DNA of 64,000 nucleotides, taken from assembly GCF_023078275.1 (NCBI RefSeq), contig NC_062971.1, forward strand, positions 1,984,001-2,048,000, written 5' to 3'. Origin of the DNA: Leguminivora glycinivorella (lineage: Eukaryota; Arthropoda; Insecta; Lepidoptera; Tortricidae). Numbering within the stretch: the first letter of the stretch is position 1; each line of letters starts with the position of its first letter. The notes under the pieces are model-generated. The model saw only the letters and a list, made by a program, of their open reading frames with translations, made no database searches and was not told the DNA's origin. A program made the position numbers and the translations under genes. This document shows positions 53,205 through 64,000 of this stretch, one piece after another.

Positions 53205-56200
53205 TCTGTATCGTAATATCGTTAGGTATTTAAATAAATGTAAACAAAATCTACCCTCGAAAGACTACTTAAGCCACTTGAGGGTAAATGAAAACATAAG
53301 ACGGTCGTATAAGAAGGTTAAAGACAAGTCGCTCAGACAGATCCACTCTTAGTTTTGTAATATTTAGTTTGTTAACCGACAAATGTTGTAACCACCCGAA
53401 CATGTAAAATTAATTGTTTAGGTACCTTTTTTAAGTAATTAAAAATACTGAGTATAGTAGTAAAGCCAATAAAAATATTGGGGGACACCGTACTCGTTTT
53501 AAATTACATAGGTATATAGGTACTTTTAAAATACAGAAAACTTTACCTTCGTTTTCATAAAAACCAGAATTAAGTAGCAAATTTTTCACAAATGCATAAA
53601 TGAATGTGACGGATACACAAACGATTATTAGCTAATTCAATAACCCAGTTTAGTTTAAAGTTTAAAAATTAGTGCGATTTTTTCCATTGAAATCCTTCCG
53701 ACATCCGATATCAGAAATCGGATCGGATAATGTAAAAACAGCCTTACGTCTGTCGTCTGTCGTCTATGTCCGTGTCGTGATTTTTACGAAAATTGACAGT
53801 TTTTCTTAAAAACTTGTCTCTGGTAATAGCTACGGCGTGGGAATTGGGTCCAGAGACATGTGAACGATCCGATCAGATCGGTTGCTACAGACTGTTATAT
53901 GGTAAAAGCCAGTTCTTGCGAGTAAAGCGCTCTACAGATGTAACCGTCTGATCGGGGTTCTGACTTTAGGTACATGTGTTGAACTCTTTACCAATAGGTT
54001 TCGAAGAACGTTAACTGAAATAATCAATTAATCACGGTAGGCTCAGGTTGAAAAGTCAGAAGGCAATCGGCAGTTGCTTTCTGAATGTGGCCAATTATTG
54101 TAATAGGATGACAAAAATGGACAAGTTACTTCTTATAGGTAGCTATAGTTCAGACCCAGCCTACACCGCCATACATTACATTAAGATAAAGCCATGTGAT
54201 CACTGATCAACATCAACATTTGTAAACATTGCAAAGATTTAATGTGGGTTGGTTCCTGTTTGCGAAAGTCCGTCCTATAGGCTACTAGACTCTTATCGAA
54301 TTTAGCACATCAAGTTATTGTTTCTGTAGTATTTGACTTGAGAAATCAATATTTATAGCTTGCGGGGATTAAAAGTGCGTGATGACTGCGTATTTTTTTA
54401 ATTAAAGATGTGTGTATGTTTTTTTTAAATTATGGATCCGAAAACGGTGTTGGCCATTGGAGTGACGTCACATAATTCAAATCAACTATGGTAATTAGAG
54501 GTACTAATCTAATCTCCGTAGAAGCAACCTCTATTGTATTAAAATTCGTAGTCCTTGCTCAGCTGTGACAGTGTCAAATATTTTTTCTAAATATACTGAC
54601 GTCATGTCATTAGATATTCTATAGATTAATATGGCTGATGTTGTTTTTGCCTGATCACGTAAAAGTAAACTTTAAATAATTTTTTTGCACGTTTTTAAGT
54701 CGTAATAAAATATGGTACTATTTTTTTTCGTTTAATTAGACAGTAATTAATAATATAAGACATACTTTGAAAAAGGGTCAAGTAGCCTATTGTAAATTAG
54801 AAGCGAAGAAGGTTTTCCATAACCTTGTCTTTGACTTTACATATATTTTTCTGTGGATTGGAGATGATGTTGACAATTTTCTATTTTCGGGACTCATTCT
54901 AGACTGCTCCTAGCCTTTTTCTTTACCCTTTTTATGTCTACATTACTCAATCAAGACTACGTCGCGACAGTCGCCACTAATTAATTATACTTACTACACA
55001 ACACGGTCTCCCGACAACGCGATCCGACTCACAAATCAAGCAATTGAGTTTTGTCACGCCGCCATGCTCAAACGGCGGCTTCCGGTCAACGATTTAATTT
55101 GTTTTTTTTTTCTCAGGCGGGCTTGTTTTGTGCCGGTACGTTGGGAAAACAGCTGATTTTGCGATTGAGAAATTGTTGAATGTCAGAATTGTTTGTATAG
55201 CAAATAACGCCATTCAGAATGTGAATATTGGCATGCTTTGCCTCATCTTTGCCTATAACGCAAGTTTTATCATTTACATATTATTATTATACATAAGTCA
55301 GTAGAAAAGATGTGACAATTATTTTCTACGGGAGGTTGGGAGGTTAACCCCTTCGCTCCTACATTTTATAAACGGTCAAGCAAATCTTGTCACAAAAAAT
55401 GGCCGTAAATTTAAAAAATGTAAGCGTGATTATCTATCATCCCATAGAAAATTTGAATTTCGTGCCCTTTTCAAGTGATAAACTTTTTTTACCGTCTATA
55501 AATTACCGCTCTTTTCTACTAATCAAAAAGTGGGTGTATCAAATCACATTATAGGCTCGAAGTAATAAATTGTTTAATATACATTTTTTTTTATTGTTTC
55601 AGGTATGTTTCACGCACAGTATATTAAAGTTGTCCTACGGAAGCGTTAACCATGTTAATAAGTAAGTACCTACCCTACTTATACGCTTTCAAAACCCTTT
55701 CAAACTGAAATAAACTCAATTTTCTAAGAATAAGGAAGTGTTTCACCCAACCGGCACTTCAGCGTGACAATATGTCAACGCGAAATCGCAATTAGCGACG
55801 ATGGAATCTAAAATAGATGCCAGACGTATCTGCATGCTCTCGAATTGATAATATTGATATGCTACTCATGCTCTTGGTTGTTCCTATTGGCTGGACGAGT
55901 CTGATTTTTGGCCAAACCAGGGTAAAGCGACCTCGAAATGTCTTTCTCCGATAAAGCGGACGCGTTGACAGCTACTCTTTGGTACTGTATTACGCGGAAG
56001 CACAGATTTAATAATAAGTTACTAACGTCCGGAAGATAGTTATTTTGGCCCTTACATAGTATCATAGTAGGTAATTAGTAGCACTATCTAGAAAATGAAC
56101 TATGAATGAAAGCTAAGACACTAGAGTCAGACAAATCTTACTCTGCAGGAAATTTGATAGTGCAGACTGCAAGGGTTGCTTTAAATTATGACGTTCTGCC

Positions 56201-56700
56201 GGCCTAGCCGAAGTAACAATCGTTGACGCTAGTAGATCGAAACGCAATCTGCCATTTTCGCGCCAATACGGAAGACCAGCTACGATAACTGATCATAATC
56301 ACTCCAGAAATCAGACTACGCGTCAAAAGTATCTACACAATCAACAGCAGGTTTGAAAGAGTGGAAGGCAGAGAATTAAATTTCTCATTCCAGCATTTTA
56401 GCCATTTATAATAACGTCATAACAATCGCGATAAAATATATGAAAGAGGCGCGTTCCTAAGCGCACAGTCTAAGTTCGTAAATGCGTACCAATACCAACG
56501 TATACCATGCTTATATGAATGACATATGACAGGTAGCGATTTTGACAGGCGGTAACTGTGAGATAACCGAGAGCGGTACTTTCAGAGGGTAGGGGGAGTA
56601 GCCATACTGTACGATAGTACTCTTTATTATACTTTGCTCCAGCATAGCAACCCATTCTGTTCTTGAATGAGTTGGTTATAACTAAATATTATAGCTGCTG
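53205..56700. other. Gene-poor DNA with a MITE fragment
   Basis: 53687-53741 is one end of the family-1 MITE (GAAATCCTTCCGACATCCG ... ATCGGATCGGATAATGT). No exon or ORF of note elsewhere. Confidence 0.45.
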
Positions 56701-56714
56701 ACAGGTTTTTTTTT

Positions 56715-56945
56715 AAAGTTCGAAGAGGTAGACGTTTGACCACGATCACACCTGATGGTAACGCCGTGGCTTGCGTGGGCGACGGTCGCGCGATGGTCGC
56801 GCGACGGCGATGCAACGCATACGAAATCAAACCTTATCGATATGGAAGTATGAGACGCGACGGCGACGGTCGCGCGACCGTCGCCCACGCAAGACACGGC
56901 GTAAGTGATGATATACGGTCTAAGGTGGAGCACGCTTACATAAGA
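56715..56945 (-). mobile_element. LINE 3' fragment with a nested MITE
   Basis: LINE blocks TTTGACCACGATCACACCTG and ACGGTCTAAGGTGGAGCACG, also seen at 57150-57425, are split by a 56763-56899 palindrome (GCCGTGGCTTGCGTGGGCGA and inverse) flanked by TAA. Confidence 0.75.
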
Positions 56946-57149
56946 GATACATATTTAATTAGGTTTGTTTGTTAGCTCGGTATTCTATCGGAATAGTAAC
57001 ACCATCGCCAGTCGAATTGCGCTTTCTACAGTGTTCGTGACATTCGGTCGTGAATACTTTGAACAACGACTGTTTGTCGTGTAATGTAATGTAATGATAC
57101 TTAGAAAAACTGTAGAATTTATTTATAGGATACTGATTCTGAGTTTTGA

Positions 57150-57425
57150 GGGTTTTTTTTTATGAGGAACAGGTAAACCATTTGACCACAATCTCACCTG
57201 ATGGAAAGTGCCATGCAGTCTAGGATGAAGCATGTTTACCCAAAAAATGTCTATTCACTCTTTGATTTAAAAAGATCCAAATTATAGTGGGTTGGAAATA
57301 GACATGCAGGAAGTGAGTTCCACGCCTTAGCCGTTCGCATGATAAAGCTAGATGCAAATCGTTTAGTGCGAATCAGTGGTAAAGAAACGACGTAAGGGTG
57401 AAACGCAAGTCCGCGCCTAGTACTT
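57150..57425 (-). mobile_element. LINE 3' fragment, uninterrupted
   Basis: Poly-T followed by ATTTGACCACAATCTCACCT and GTTCCACGCCTTAGCCGTTC; same LINE as at 56715, giving the empty-site comparison. Confidence 0.65.
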
Positions 57426-57480
57426 ACTTGTAATCGAAAGGATCATTATAATACTTCTAAACCTCTGCATACTTTGCATC

Positions 57481-57594
57481 AGTGCGTTTTCACATTATGC
57501 GATCCGATATTGTATGTAGGACCGATATGATATATAATAAAGCCGCCATCTTTAATATTTGCCTTCGACATCTTTCCTACATCCTTACGATGTC
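57481..57594. mobile_element. Truncated family-1 MITE
   Basis: Left end AGTGCGTTTTCACATTATGC with ATGTAGGACCGATAT; the right end is lost after CTTTCCTACATCC. Confidence 0.7.
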
Positions 57595-57599
57595 TACGA

Positions 57600-59055
57600 G
57601 GGTCTTACAATTTTGCACGTAATTTTACAGTTACATTTTCATATTTATTCCAAAAATGTATAAACTGTTAACATCGCTTTATCCCTCTCTCACACACAGT
57701 AAAACAAGTGAGATATATGTATACGGTCAATTTCTCTGTTGATGAGTGGTCATTAGGCCCCATTAGCGGGCAAGTGCTTTAATTAAGGAAGCTGGAATGG
57801 ACACAAACTCATTCAGAAAATTAACCAGTTAATTAACTTGAGGACTTTCTATTTAAATTGTTATAGTTTGCTACATTGTCCGTGGGTAAAAGGTGGCACA
57901 TTATGACAAATTCAAGCCAATGATATCTCATACTTTAGGACTTCATAAACGGAGTATTTTAAGTGATCATCATAATCTACTCTGCATTTAGAGGAAATCA
58001 CTTCCGTCTATTTAACCCTTTACTGCATACGAGCCATTTATGACCGACATGGTGTTGATTTCTATTGAGAACTATTCATTCATGTGGTTTAGGTTAAGTA
58101 TTTTTCTTTAGTTTTTTTTATATATCATTCTCCAGGGTAAAGACTAATTTAACTTTCCCTAAAAAAATAACTGAAAAACGTGACTTTAATTACATTTTAC
58201 CGTGTACTTTTTTCATTGTCTATCAAAGAAAACTAAATTGTCTATAGTATCTTTAGATGTCACGCTGCCTGTCAATGTGCAGTGCAACCGTTTAGGAATG
58301 CTATGCGTAAATACTGACTCATGGATTCCTACTATTGCTGTTACTAATTGTGTCAGTACTTCGACTGGCCTTATAAGTCCTCGTTTGTGTATGGGAGTCC
58401 CTTTCTATGAATATTATGAACGTCAGTACCGAAATTTCGTATCTACCTTTATTGCTTATGCTCTTAGAGCGATAAAGCCAGATAGTAAAGTTTCTATCCC
58501 TCTGTTTTGTACAAGAGTTATCTCTTTTCAATGTAAACTACCTTCTTGTGACTCAAATATGTGATGGTTATGGAAATTAAGTATGTAGGTTTATTTACAT
58601 ACTTATTTGGACTGAAGTAACTTGACATATCTTTATCTATTGCCATTCTACGCATAGTGTGCATACAGCCGTAGTCAAGTACCTACGGTGGGTGTCATGA
58701 TCACAATCATAACTCGAAAAAATTATCTGGATTGCAGATGCTAGGAAAAGTTGACTGCAGTGACAGAATGGCTATCACCCTGTGCTGTTGAACAATTCGC
58801 AACGGAGTAGATGTTAACAAATTTGTAACACAAAGCGGTCTCGTGCAAATTCACATGGTCATTCGTGAAAATTGCAGTATTGTATTGTTCGTATAATTTT
58901 GTATACTCGCTGTAGACCGGAAAACTCGACGCATGCTGGGAACACGTGAGTGACCTAGCTCTTAGCTCGCAACTATGTAGTAAGAAAGCTACAAACGGGT
59001 GAAGTAAGTAGGTTTATGTACTGATTTCTGAGAAAGACAAGCTGGTTAGGATCTT
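57600..59055. other. Gene-poor DNA with one 120-codon ORF
   Basis: 58202-58564 (+) is open for 120 codons without recognised domains; AT-rich codons, no splice signals. Probably chance. Confidence 0.35.
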
Positions 59056-59059
59056 TGTG

Positions 59060-59215
59060 CGTAGCCGAATTCACAAACGCTCACGAAACGCTCACGATAA
59101 TATCTCCTTCGTAGCTATCTATCTCTATCGCTCTTGCGTATTGGCGCGACTAGCCCTTTCGCGGCGTTTCGTTTTCGTTTCGCATCGCAGAAATGGCATT
59201 CGGCTACGGGGCCTG
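59060..59215. mobile_element. Palindromic MITE, second copy
   Basis: TGTGCGTAGCCGAATTCACA ... GAAATGGCATTCGGCTACGG; same family as 44775. Confidence 0.8.
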
Positions 59216-59810
59216 TTTATTTGACGCCGGTTGGAATGGAATATGTAATATGCGACTTAAATCTAGAATAAGGGTTCCTTTTGTACCGTTTTGGTTCGGA
59301 ACCCTAATTATAGAAATATATTACCTACATAGGTTCACGTCAATTTTAGTCGTAGTGAAAGTGGTCTAATAACTTGAATGGGTTGGATTACTAAAAACTT
59401 TTATTAATAACATAAGTATACGAAAACGAACATTAAAATTGACTCAAAACATTTGCATTCGGCTTAGGATATGTATATCGTTTGCCGAAACCATTAGCTA
59501 TCTTCAAAAATAAAATGTGTCCGTACATTTTCCATGAGAATTCTAGCCTAAAGTCATTATTAAATTATTAAAAAAATGAAGGCTTTTTCTTATAGTGGTC
59601 TAAAAAAATTAAGGCTTTTACTTATAGATAACATTTTGAGTTTTTGATAAAACCTACATACAAGCAATAAAATCGCACCGTCCGCGCACCGATCATAGCG
59701 GCGTTGTCAAAACAAGTGCTCAGTTTATCACATTATCATCATTATAATAAAACAACATTATAAAACGACAATAAAGTCCGTTAACCCCCAATAAAAACCG
59801 ACATTACCGG

Positions 59811-59892
59811 CATATATGGAGGGGATGCCGAAAATAGTAGTAGGGGGAGCGCGCGCGCAGTCATCCAGGCGCATGCGTGGTGTCAACTCCGT
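59811..59892 (+). promoter_or_regulatory. Candidate promoter
   Basis: A TATA-like CATATATGG at 59811, a GC-rich start (GAGCGCGCGCGCAGTCATCC) with an initiator-like GCAGTC (A at 59859), and ACTCCG at +28, five of six fits to the DPE. Upstream of the candidate exon at 60301. Confidence 0.35.
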
Positions 59893-60300
59893 TCGCGGCA
59901 CGTTCTGTATTGTTGAATACTTACCGTGCATTGTACGCGTTCGAGTGACCTGTGATTGAACTATTGACAGTTATAATTGTTGTCCATTGAGGGCCGTAAT
60001 TCGTGGGTGTGAATTGTGTGTCGTGTTTGTGTCATTTATTGACAATTGAATTGGATCGTGTTTACATTTGATATTGGTTTGTCTACTGTTTAGTTTGTGA
60101 AAGTTATAATAATGATCAGTGTCTGTCTATATAGCCAAAGAGTCCAGTCTTAAATGTTCCTTGCATCGAACGAAAAGTTTGAACTGTTGAAATGTTTTGG
60201 TTGATCTCATGTTGAGGTTGCTGAACATATGACAATTTCGTGTGTGTTGAACTGTGTATAGTGAAACATGTTGTGTGGGACGAACGGAGCGGTCGCCGCC

Positions 60301-60354
60301 ATGGATCGTGCATATATGTCGCTGCGTGTGCGCAAGCCGCAAGCCAAAACTACG
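60301..60354 (+). CDS. Candidate alternative first coding exon (18 codons)
   Basis: ATG in a perfect Kozak context (GTCGCCGCCATGG) opens MDRAYMSLRVRKPQAKTT to a donor ACG|GTGCGT in phase 0; without splicing a stop follows two codons later. The GC-rich coding-like block contrasts with the AT-rich sequence around it. Like 41769 it could be an isoform-specific start of loco, which has several alternative first exons in flies, or start another gene to the right. Function not determinable. Confidence 0.45.
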
Positions 60355-60456
60355 GTGCGTTAGTTGTACAGTATTAGTAGCATTTGCATGTGTCGTCGTC
60401 GTGAAAAAATCACCTTGCTCCCTTAGCACGTCTCTTACACATATGCATATTATGTT

Positions 60457-63318
60457 AAATTATTATTATTATTCTCTTTATTCATTTTGATTCTTAGGCT
60501 AGGCTTTTTTATAATATGATTATAAAAGTAAAATACAAAACCACATAAAAAACAATACAAAATATATAAACACATTATAAAAAACCTAACCTAGGGTGCC
60601 GCCAGCAGCAGGGCAGGGCCCAAGCTGCCGGTGGTTAGGGCCGCAGAGAGAGGAACCGTCGAACTATCCGCGCTGTGTCCAAGATCACCGCCTTCTGCAT
60701 CTGGCCCTTGATGAAACGACTATCGGAACAATGATCGTTGATTCAACATCCCACATGGCGGTTATCTCGTGAGCCAAGTCTAGGTACTTACTGGACTTGT
60801 CCTTCTCGGCTTTCACGAGATTCTCATCATGGGGGATGGTGATGTCAACGAGCACTGCCCGGCGTTGCAGTCGATCTATTATCACAATGTCAGGCTTATT
60901 GGCTACAATAGTCCTGTCAGTGATAATAGATCGATCCCAATAGAGCGTGGCACGACCATTTTCGAGAACTGGCGCAGGTAAGTACTTGTAGTACGGTACT
61001 TCGCGGTCCACAAGGCCGTATTGAAGAGCAAGTTGCTGGTGAATGATCCTGGCTACGAGATTATGTCTGTGCAAGTACTCGCCGTTAGCTAGATGAGAAC
61101 AACCGGAAATGATATGCCTGAGTGACTCTCCGGGACGGCGGCATGCCCGACAAATGTCGACCGTACCGTCCTTCAGGATATATTTCCGGTAGTTGTTCGT
61201 CATCATAACTTCGTCCGCAATTGCACAGGCAAAACCCTCGGTTTCTCCGAAGAGGTCCCCGAATCGTAACCAGTTCACCGATGCGAGCAGATCTACATCG
61301 GGTCCCGTGAGGGCCTTGTAGAACCGCCCGTGTAGCTGCCTGCTCTCCCATACCGCCTTGCGGTCCGCAGTACTTAGTACCACAGGTTTGCGCCAGTTCT
61401 GTTTCGCCAAGGAGAGCGGCGTGAGGTTTCCGTCCACTGCCACCACATCACGATGCATCCCACACTCGTTGTTAAGGAAGTAATTCCTGAGATTGTACAC
61501 CTCACGGTTGTGAAGATCTTTGGCGTTTAGGAAGCCTCGACCTCCGCATTTCCGTGGGATGTACAATCTCATAACAGACGAGCGCGGGTGTAACATACGG
61601 TGTGTGGTAAGCAGTGAGCGGACCCTCCGATCCAGGGCGTCCAGCTCAGTCTGGGTCCACCGTAGTATGCCAAAGGAGTATGTGAGTAGAGGCATTACCC
61701 AGGCGTTAAAGGCGCGCACTTTGTTGCCTCCTGACAAAAGACTGTTAAGGACTTTTGTGAGCCGACTGAAAAAGCGCTCCTTCACCGACCGTCTAATGCC
61801 AACATCCTCAATACCCAACGACTGTGACATACCAAGGTACTTATAGGTTTCTGATTCAGAGATAGATCTGAACGACATCGTCTCAGAAAGTTGTAAATTT
61901 TCTGAATTTACAACCTCCCCCGCTGTACATGCATGACCGCACACTTATCGACACCAAACTCCATTCTGATGGCGGTACTGAAAACTTCTGTGGTTGTCAA
62001 TAGCACCATCAGGTCTTGGGTGTTCGGTGCAAATAGTTTGAGATCGTCCATGTACAGAAGGTGAGAGATGACTTCACCCTCTCTCCGAAGCCGGCAACCT
62101 AGCCCAGAATCCTTCAGCAGCGTGCTGAGGGGATTCAGAGCTAGGCAGAACCATAATGGACTCAAACTGTCACCCTGGAATATTCCTCGCTCAATCCTTA
62201 TGAAGTCCTGCGGGCCAGGGGGTCATCCCTGCCTCCTGGTTGACGAAGGACTGTGGTCCACTGCCTCATACATGCAGCCAGGAAGGATATTAAAGCTGCA
62301 TCAAGTTTATACAGCTCCAATACCCTTCTCAGCCATGAATGAGGCACCGAATCATAGGCCTTCTTATAGTCAATCCAAGCGGCCGAGATGGCCCCCTTGT
62401 TCCGCCGAACTTGTTGGCAGATGGTCATGTCTATGAGGAGGAGCTCTTTAGTACCACGGGACCCAACCCTACATCCATTTTGAGCGGGAGCCAGAATGTT
62501 GTTAGCGACAATATGCGCGTTAATTTTTGCTCTCAAAATGGATGTAAGGAGCTTGTAAAGTGTAGGCAAGCACGTAATGGGTCTGTAGTTTTTTGCTTCC
62601 GTGGTACTACCGGACTTATAGAGCAGGAAAGTAACACCAGTTGTTAGGGAAGGTGGGAGAGAACCAAGATCGAGGGCTTGTTGAAATTGCGTTGCCAAAC
62701 GCGAGTGCGAACACCGAAACCATTTTAACCAGAAGTTGTGCAATCCGTCCGGTCCAGGACTTTTCCAGTTCTGGGCCGTACGGGTAGCACAACTTACGTC
62801 GTCGGGGCTGATGGTGATAGCCCCCATAGGTTCGATGTTCTCGCACTCGCGTTCGACAACGGTCATCCACTCACTCTCCGTGTGTTCGACGGGCACCGAC
62901 CAGATGCTACGCCAGAAATCAGACATGGCAGTAGCATCCGGCAGCCGCACGTCAGACACACGAGGGTCGGTTTCCTCCCACCTTCGGTATACTTTCCTTT
63001 GGTCGCTTTGAAAAAGACGATTCTGCTGGAATCGGTCCACACGCTTTCTGTAGCGGCGAATACGGCTTGCCCATGCATAGACTTTCTGCTTCAGGAAGTC
63101 GATGCGCTCTGTGACATTGGCCAAATAGTCGCGGGGCCTGATGTCCGTCCCCGCGAACGCCTGGTTCACAAAGCGCATTACTCGGGGGCGATTATTACCC
63201 CCTCTGAAGCAGATCAGCTTTGCAATGAGAGTCCTAAACGAGTTGATACGACGCTTGATCCGTACTTGCCATGCAGGGACACCTCCGACGGTCCTAGTTG
63301 CACGGTCAGCGTCCGGAA
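60457..63318 (-). mobile_element. R4-clade (Dong-like) non-LTR retrotransposon, 5' truncated
   Basis: About 2.9 kb on the - strand with a (ATT)n-type tail at its 3' end (about 60457-60475). It encodes a reverse transcriptase and a C-terminal restriction-like endonuclease. It is cut at its 5' side near 63318, where a 56-bp direct repeat begins. Confidence 0.85.
60685..63318 (-). pseudogene. R4-type RT/endonuclease ORF with two frameshifts
   Basis: Three pieces: 63318-62198 (basic N-terminal region, then RT with WKSPGPDGLHNFWLKWF, ITCLPTLYKLLTSILRAKI and the motif-A IDYKKAYDSVPHSW); 62203-61908 (GIFQGDSLSPLWF, active site YMDDLKLFA); and 61944-60685 (thumb, CRACRR...H...C zinc knuckle, and the restriction-like endonuclease PDIVIIDRLQRRAVLVDITI). 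YMDDLK plus a C-terminal restriction-like nuclease identifies the R4 clade. Frame breaks: one base lost near 62199-62203, and one G lost in a run of five (C run 61917-61921 on +). Catalytic residues are all present. Confidence 0.88.
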
Positions 63319-63374
63319 ACTGTCTCTCTTCTGTACTTAAAATTTATGGAGACGCTTATGTGAAGTGTCCATAA
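63319..63374. repeat. 56-bp direct repeat, left copy
   Basis: Starts ACTGTCTCTCTTCTGTACTT and ends GAAGTGTCCATAA; identical to 63885-63940. Flanks the RTE-like insertion. Confidence 0.9.
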
Positions 63375-63884
63375 TTTTATTATTATTATTATTAATAGCC
63401 TACATGGTGTCCCACTGCTGGGCAAAGGCCTCCCCCATGGATCTCCATCCGTCACGGTCTTGAGCAATCTCCGGCCAGTCACTAAGATATGCGTCCAGGT
63501 CATCCCGCCATCTCCGCCTAGGTCTGCCACATCCTCGCCCGTCTTGCGGCACCCAGACCGTGGCAATTTTTGCCCACCTCTGTGGGTGCATGCGACAGAC
63601 ATGGCCGGCCCAGTCCCATTTCAACTTGGCAGTCTTGACTCCAACATCAGTAATGCCTGTTTTGGAGCGCAGCGTAGAGTTACGGATTCTGTCAATCCGT
63701 TTTACTCCTAGCATTTATGTTAAATATGTAATATAAATATCCGCTGCACTTTGGGTCAGGTCAGTTTGGTAGAGCAGAAGACATTTTGGGTCATCGCGTG
63801 AATCGCGTCATCGCGCCAACAAGAAGTGCAGTGCCAGTGGAGTGGTAAAGTTATGTGTTCCAATCCTGGTGATTATGAGCAGAC
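63375..63884 (-). mobile_element. RTE-like retrotransposon 3' fragment
   Basis: 510 bp between the direct repeats. The 3' tail is (ATT)n (63375-63392). On the - strand 63714-63400 encodes KLKWDWAGHVCRM, GRGCGRPRRRWRDDL and DRDGWRSMGEAFAQQW, the typical C-terminus of RTE-type LINE polyproteins. The remaining 170 bp at its 5' side is unrecognised. Confidence 0.75.
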
Positions 63885-63940
63885 ACTGTCTCTCTTCTGT
63901 ACTTAAAATTTATGGAGACGCTTATGTGAAGTGTCCATAA
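63885..63940. repeat. 56-bp direct repeat, right copy
   Basis: Second copy of the 63319 repeat; includes a self-complementary AATTTATGGAGACGCTTATG / GTGTCCATAAATTTT stretch. The window ends 60 bp later without a recognised feature. Confidence 0.9.
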
Positions 63941-64000
63941 ATTTTAGTGTTTAGACTACTTTATTCAACATAAAAAAAAAGTTTATTCCATCCCAAGCTC

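Noticed and set aside
58202..58564. 120-codon ORF on +
   Set aside because: No recognised domain, AT-rich codons and no supporting signals; kept only as a note in the gene-poor stretch.

Overview
This is an intron-rich, AT-rich animal genomic window, almost certainly from a moth or butterfly (Lepidoptera). The coding exons belong to conserved animal genes, and the repeats are recognisably lepidopteran: palindromic MITEs, tRNA-derived SINEs, LINE tails, a mariner and an R4-type LINE. Nothing prokaryotic (operons, CRISPR, Shine-Dalgarno sites) is present.

Layout. (a) 917-2384, + strand: the last two coding exons of an unidentified coiled-coil protein. (b) 4357-18394, - strand: NOC3L, a ribosome-biogenesis factor, traced exon by exon from its ATG. 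Nine exons join in phase from Met1 to the CBF/Mak21 region, and two more carry the C-terminus. About 150 central residues are missing where the intron is filled with tandem repeats. (c) 18395-19101: a 0.7 kb divergent interval, presumably shared promoter space. (d) 19102-25174, + strand: the 5' half of loco (RGS12/RGS14 family), with PDZ and PTB exons and two further exons that join in phase. A single-base deletion interrupts one exon. The RGS, Raf-like Ras-binding and GoLoco exons are not in the window. (e) 26 kb to 60 kb: repeat-rich, gene-poor DNA, probably a very large loco intron. It holds two candidate alternative first coding exons (41769-41828 and 60301-60354), both ending in phase 0, and a 120-bp minisatellite. 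(f) 60.5-63.3 kb: an almost complete R4-clade retrotransposon on the - strand, followed by a 510-bp RTE-like insertion between 56-bp direct repeats.

The most unusual signal is a recurrent one. In all three genes, partial copies of an exon's 3' part, several with the 5' splice site and adjacent intron, lie just downstream of the parent exon: coiled-coil gene 1.55 kb; NOC3L 4.0, 5.0-5.4, 10.3 and 14.7 kb; loco 25.2-26.1 kb. The loco case has become a 122-bp array with eight splice donors. A second theme is single-base loss, mostly in homopolymers, in otherwise intact reading frames (loco, mariner, R4), which raises the question of assembly error versus decay.

NOC3L (60S pre-ribosome assembly in the nucleolus) and loco (G-alpha-i/o signalling at the cortex) have no known pathway link. 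They are simply head-to-head neighbours.
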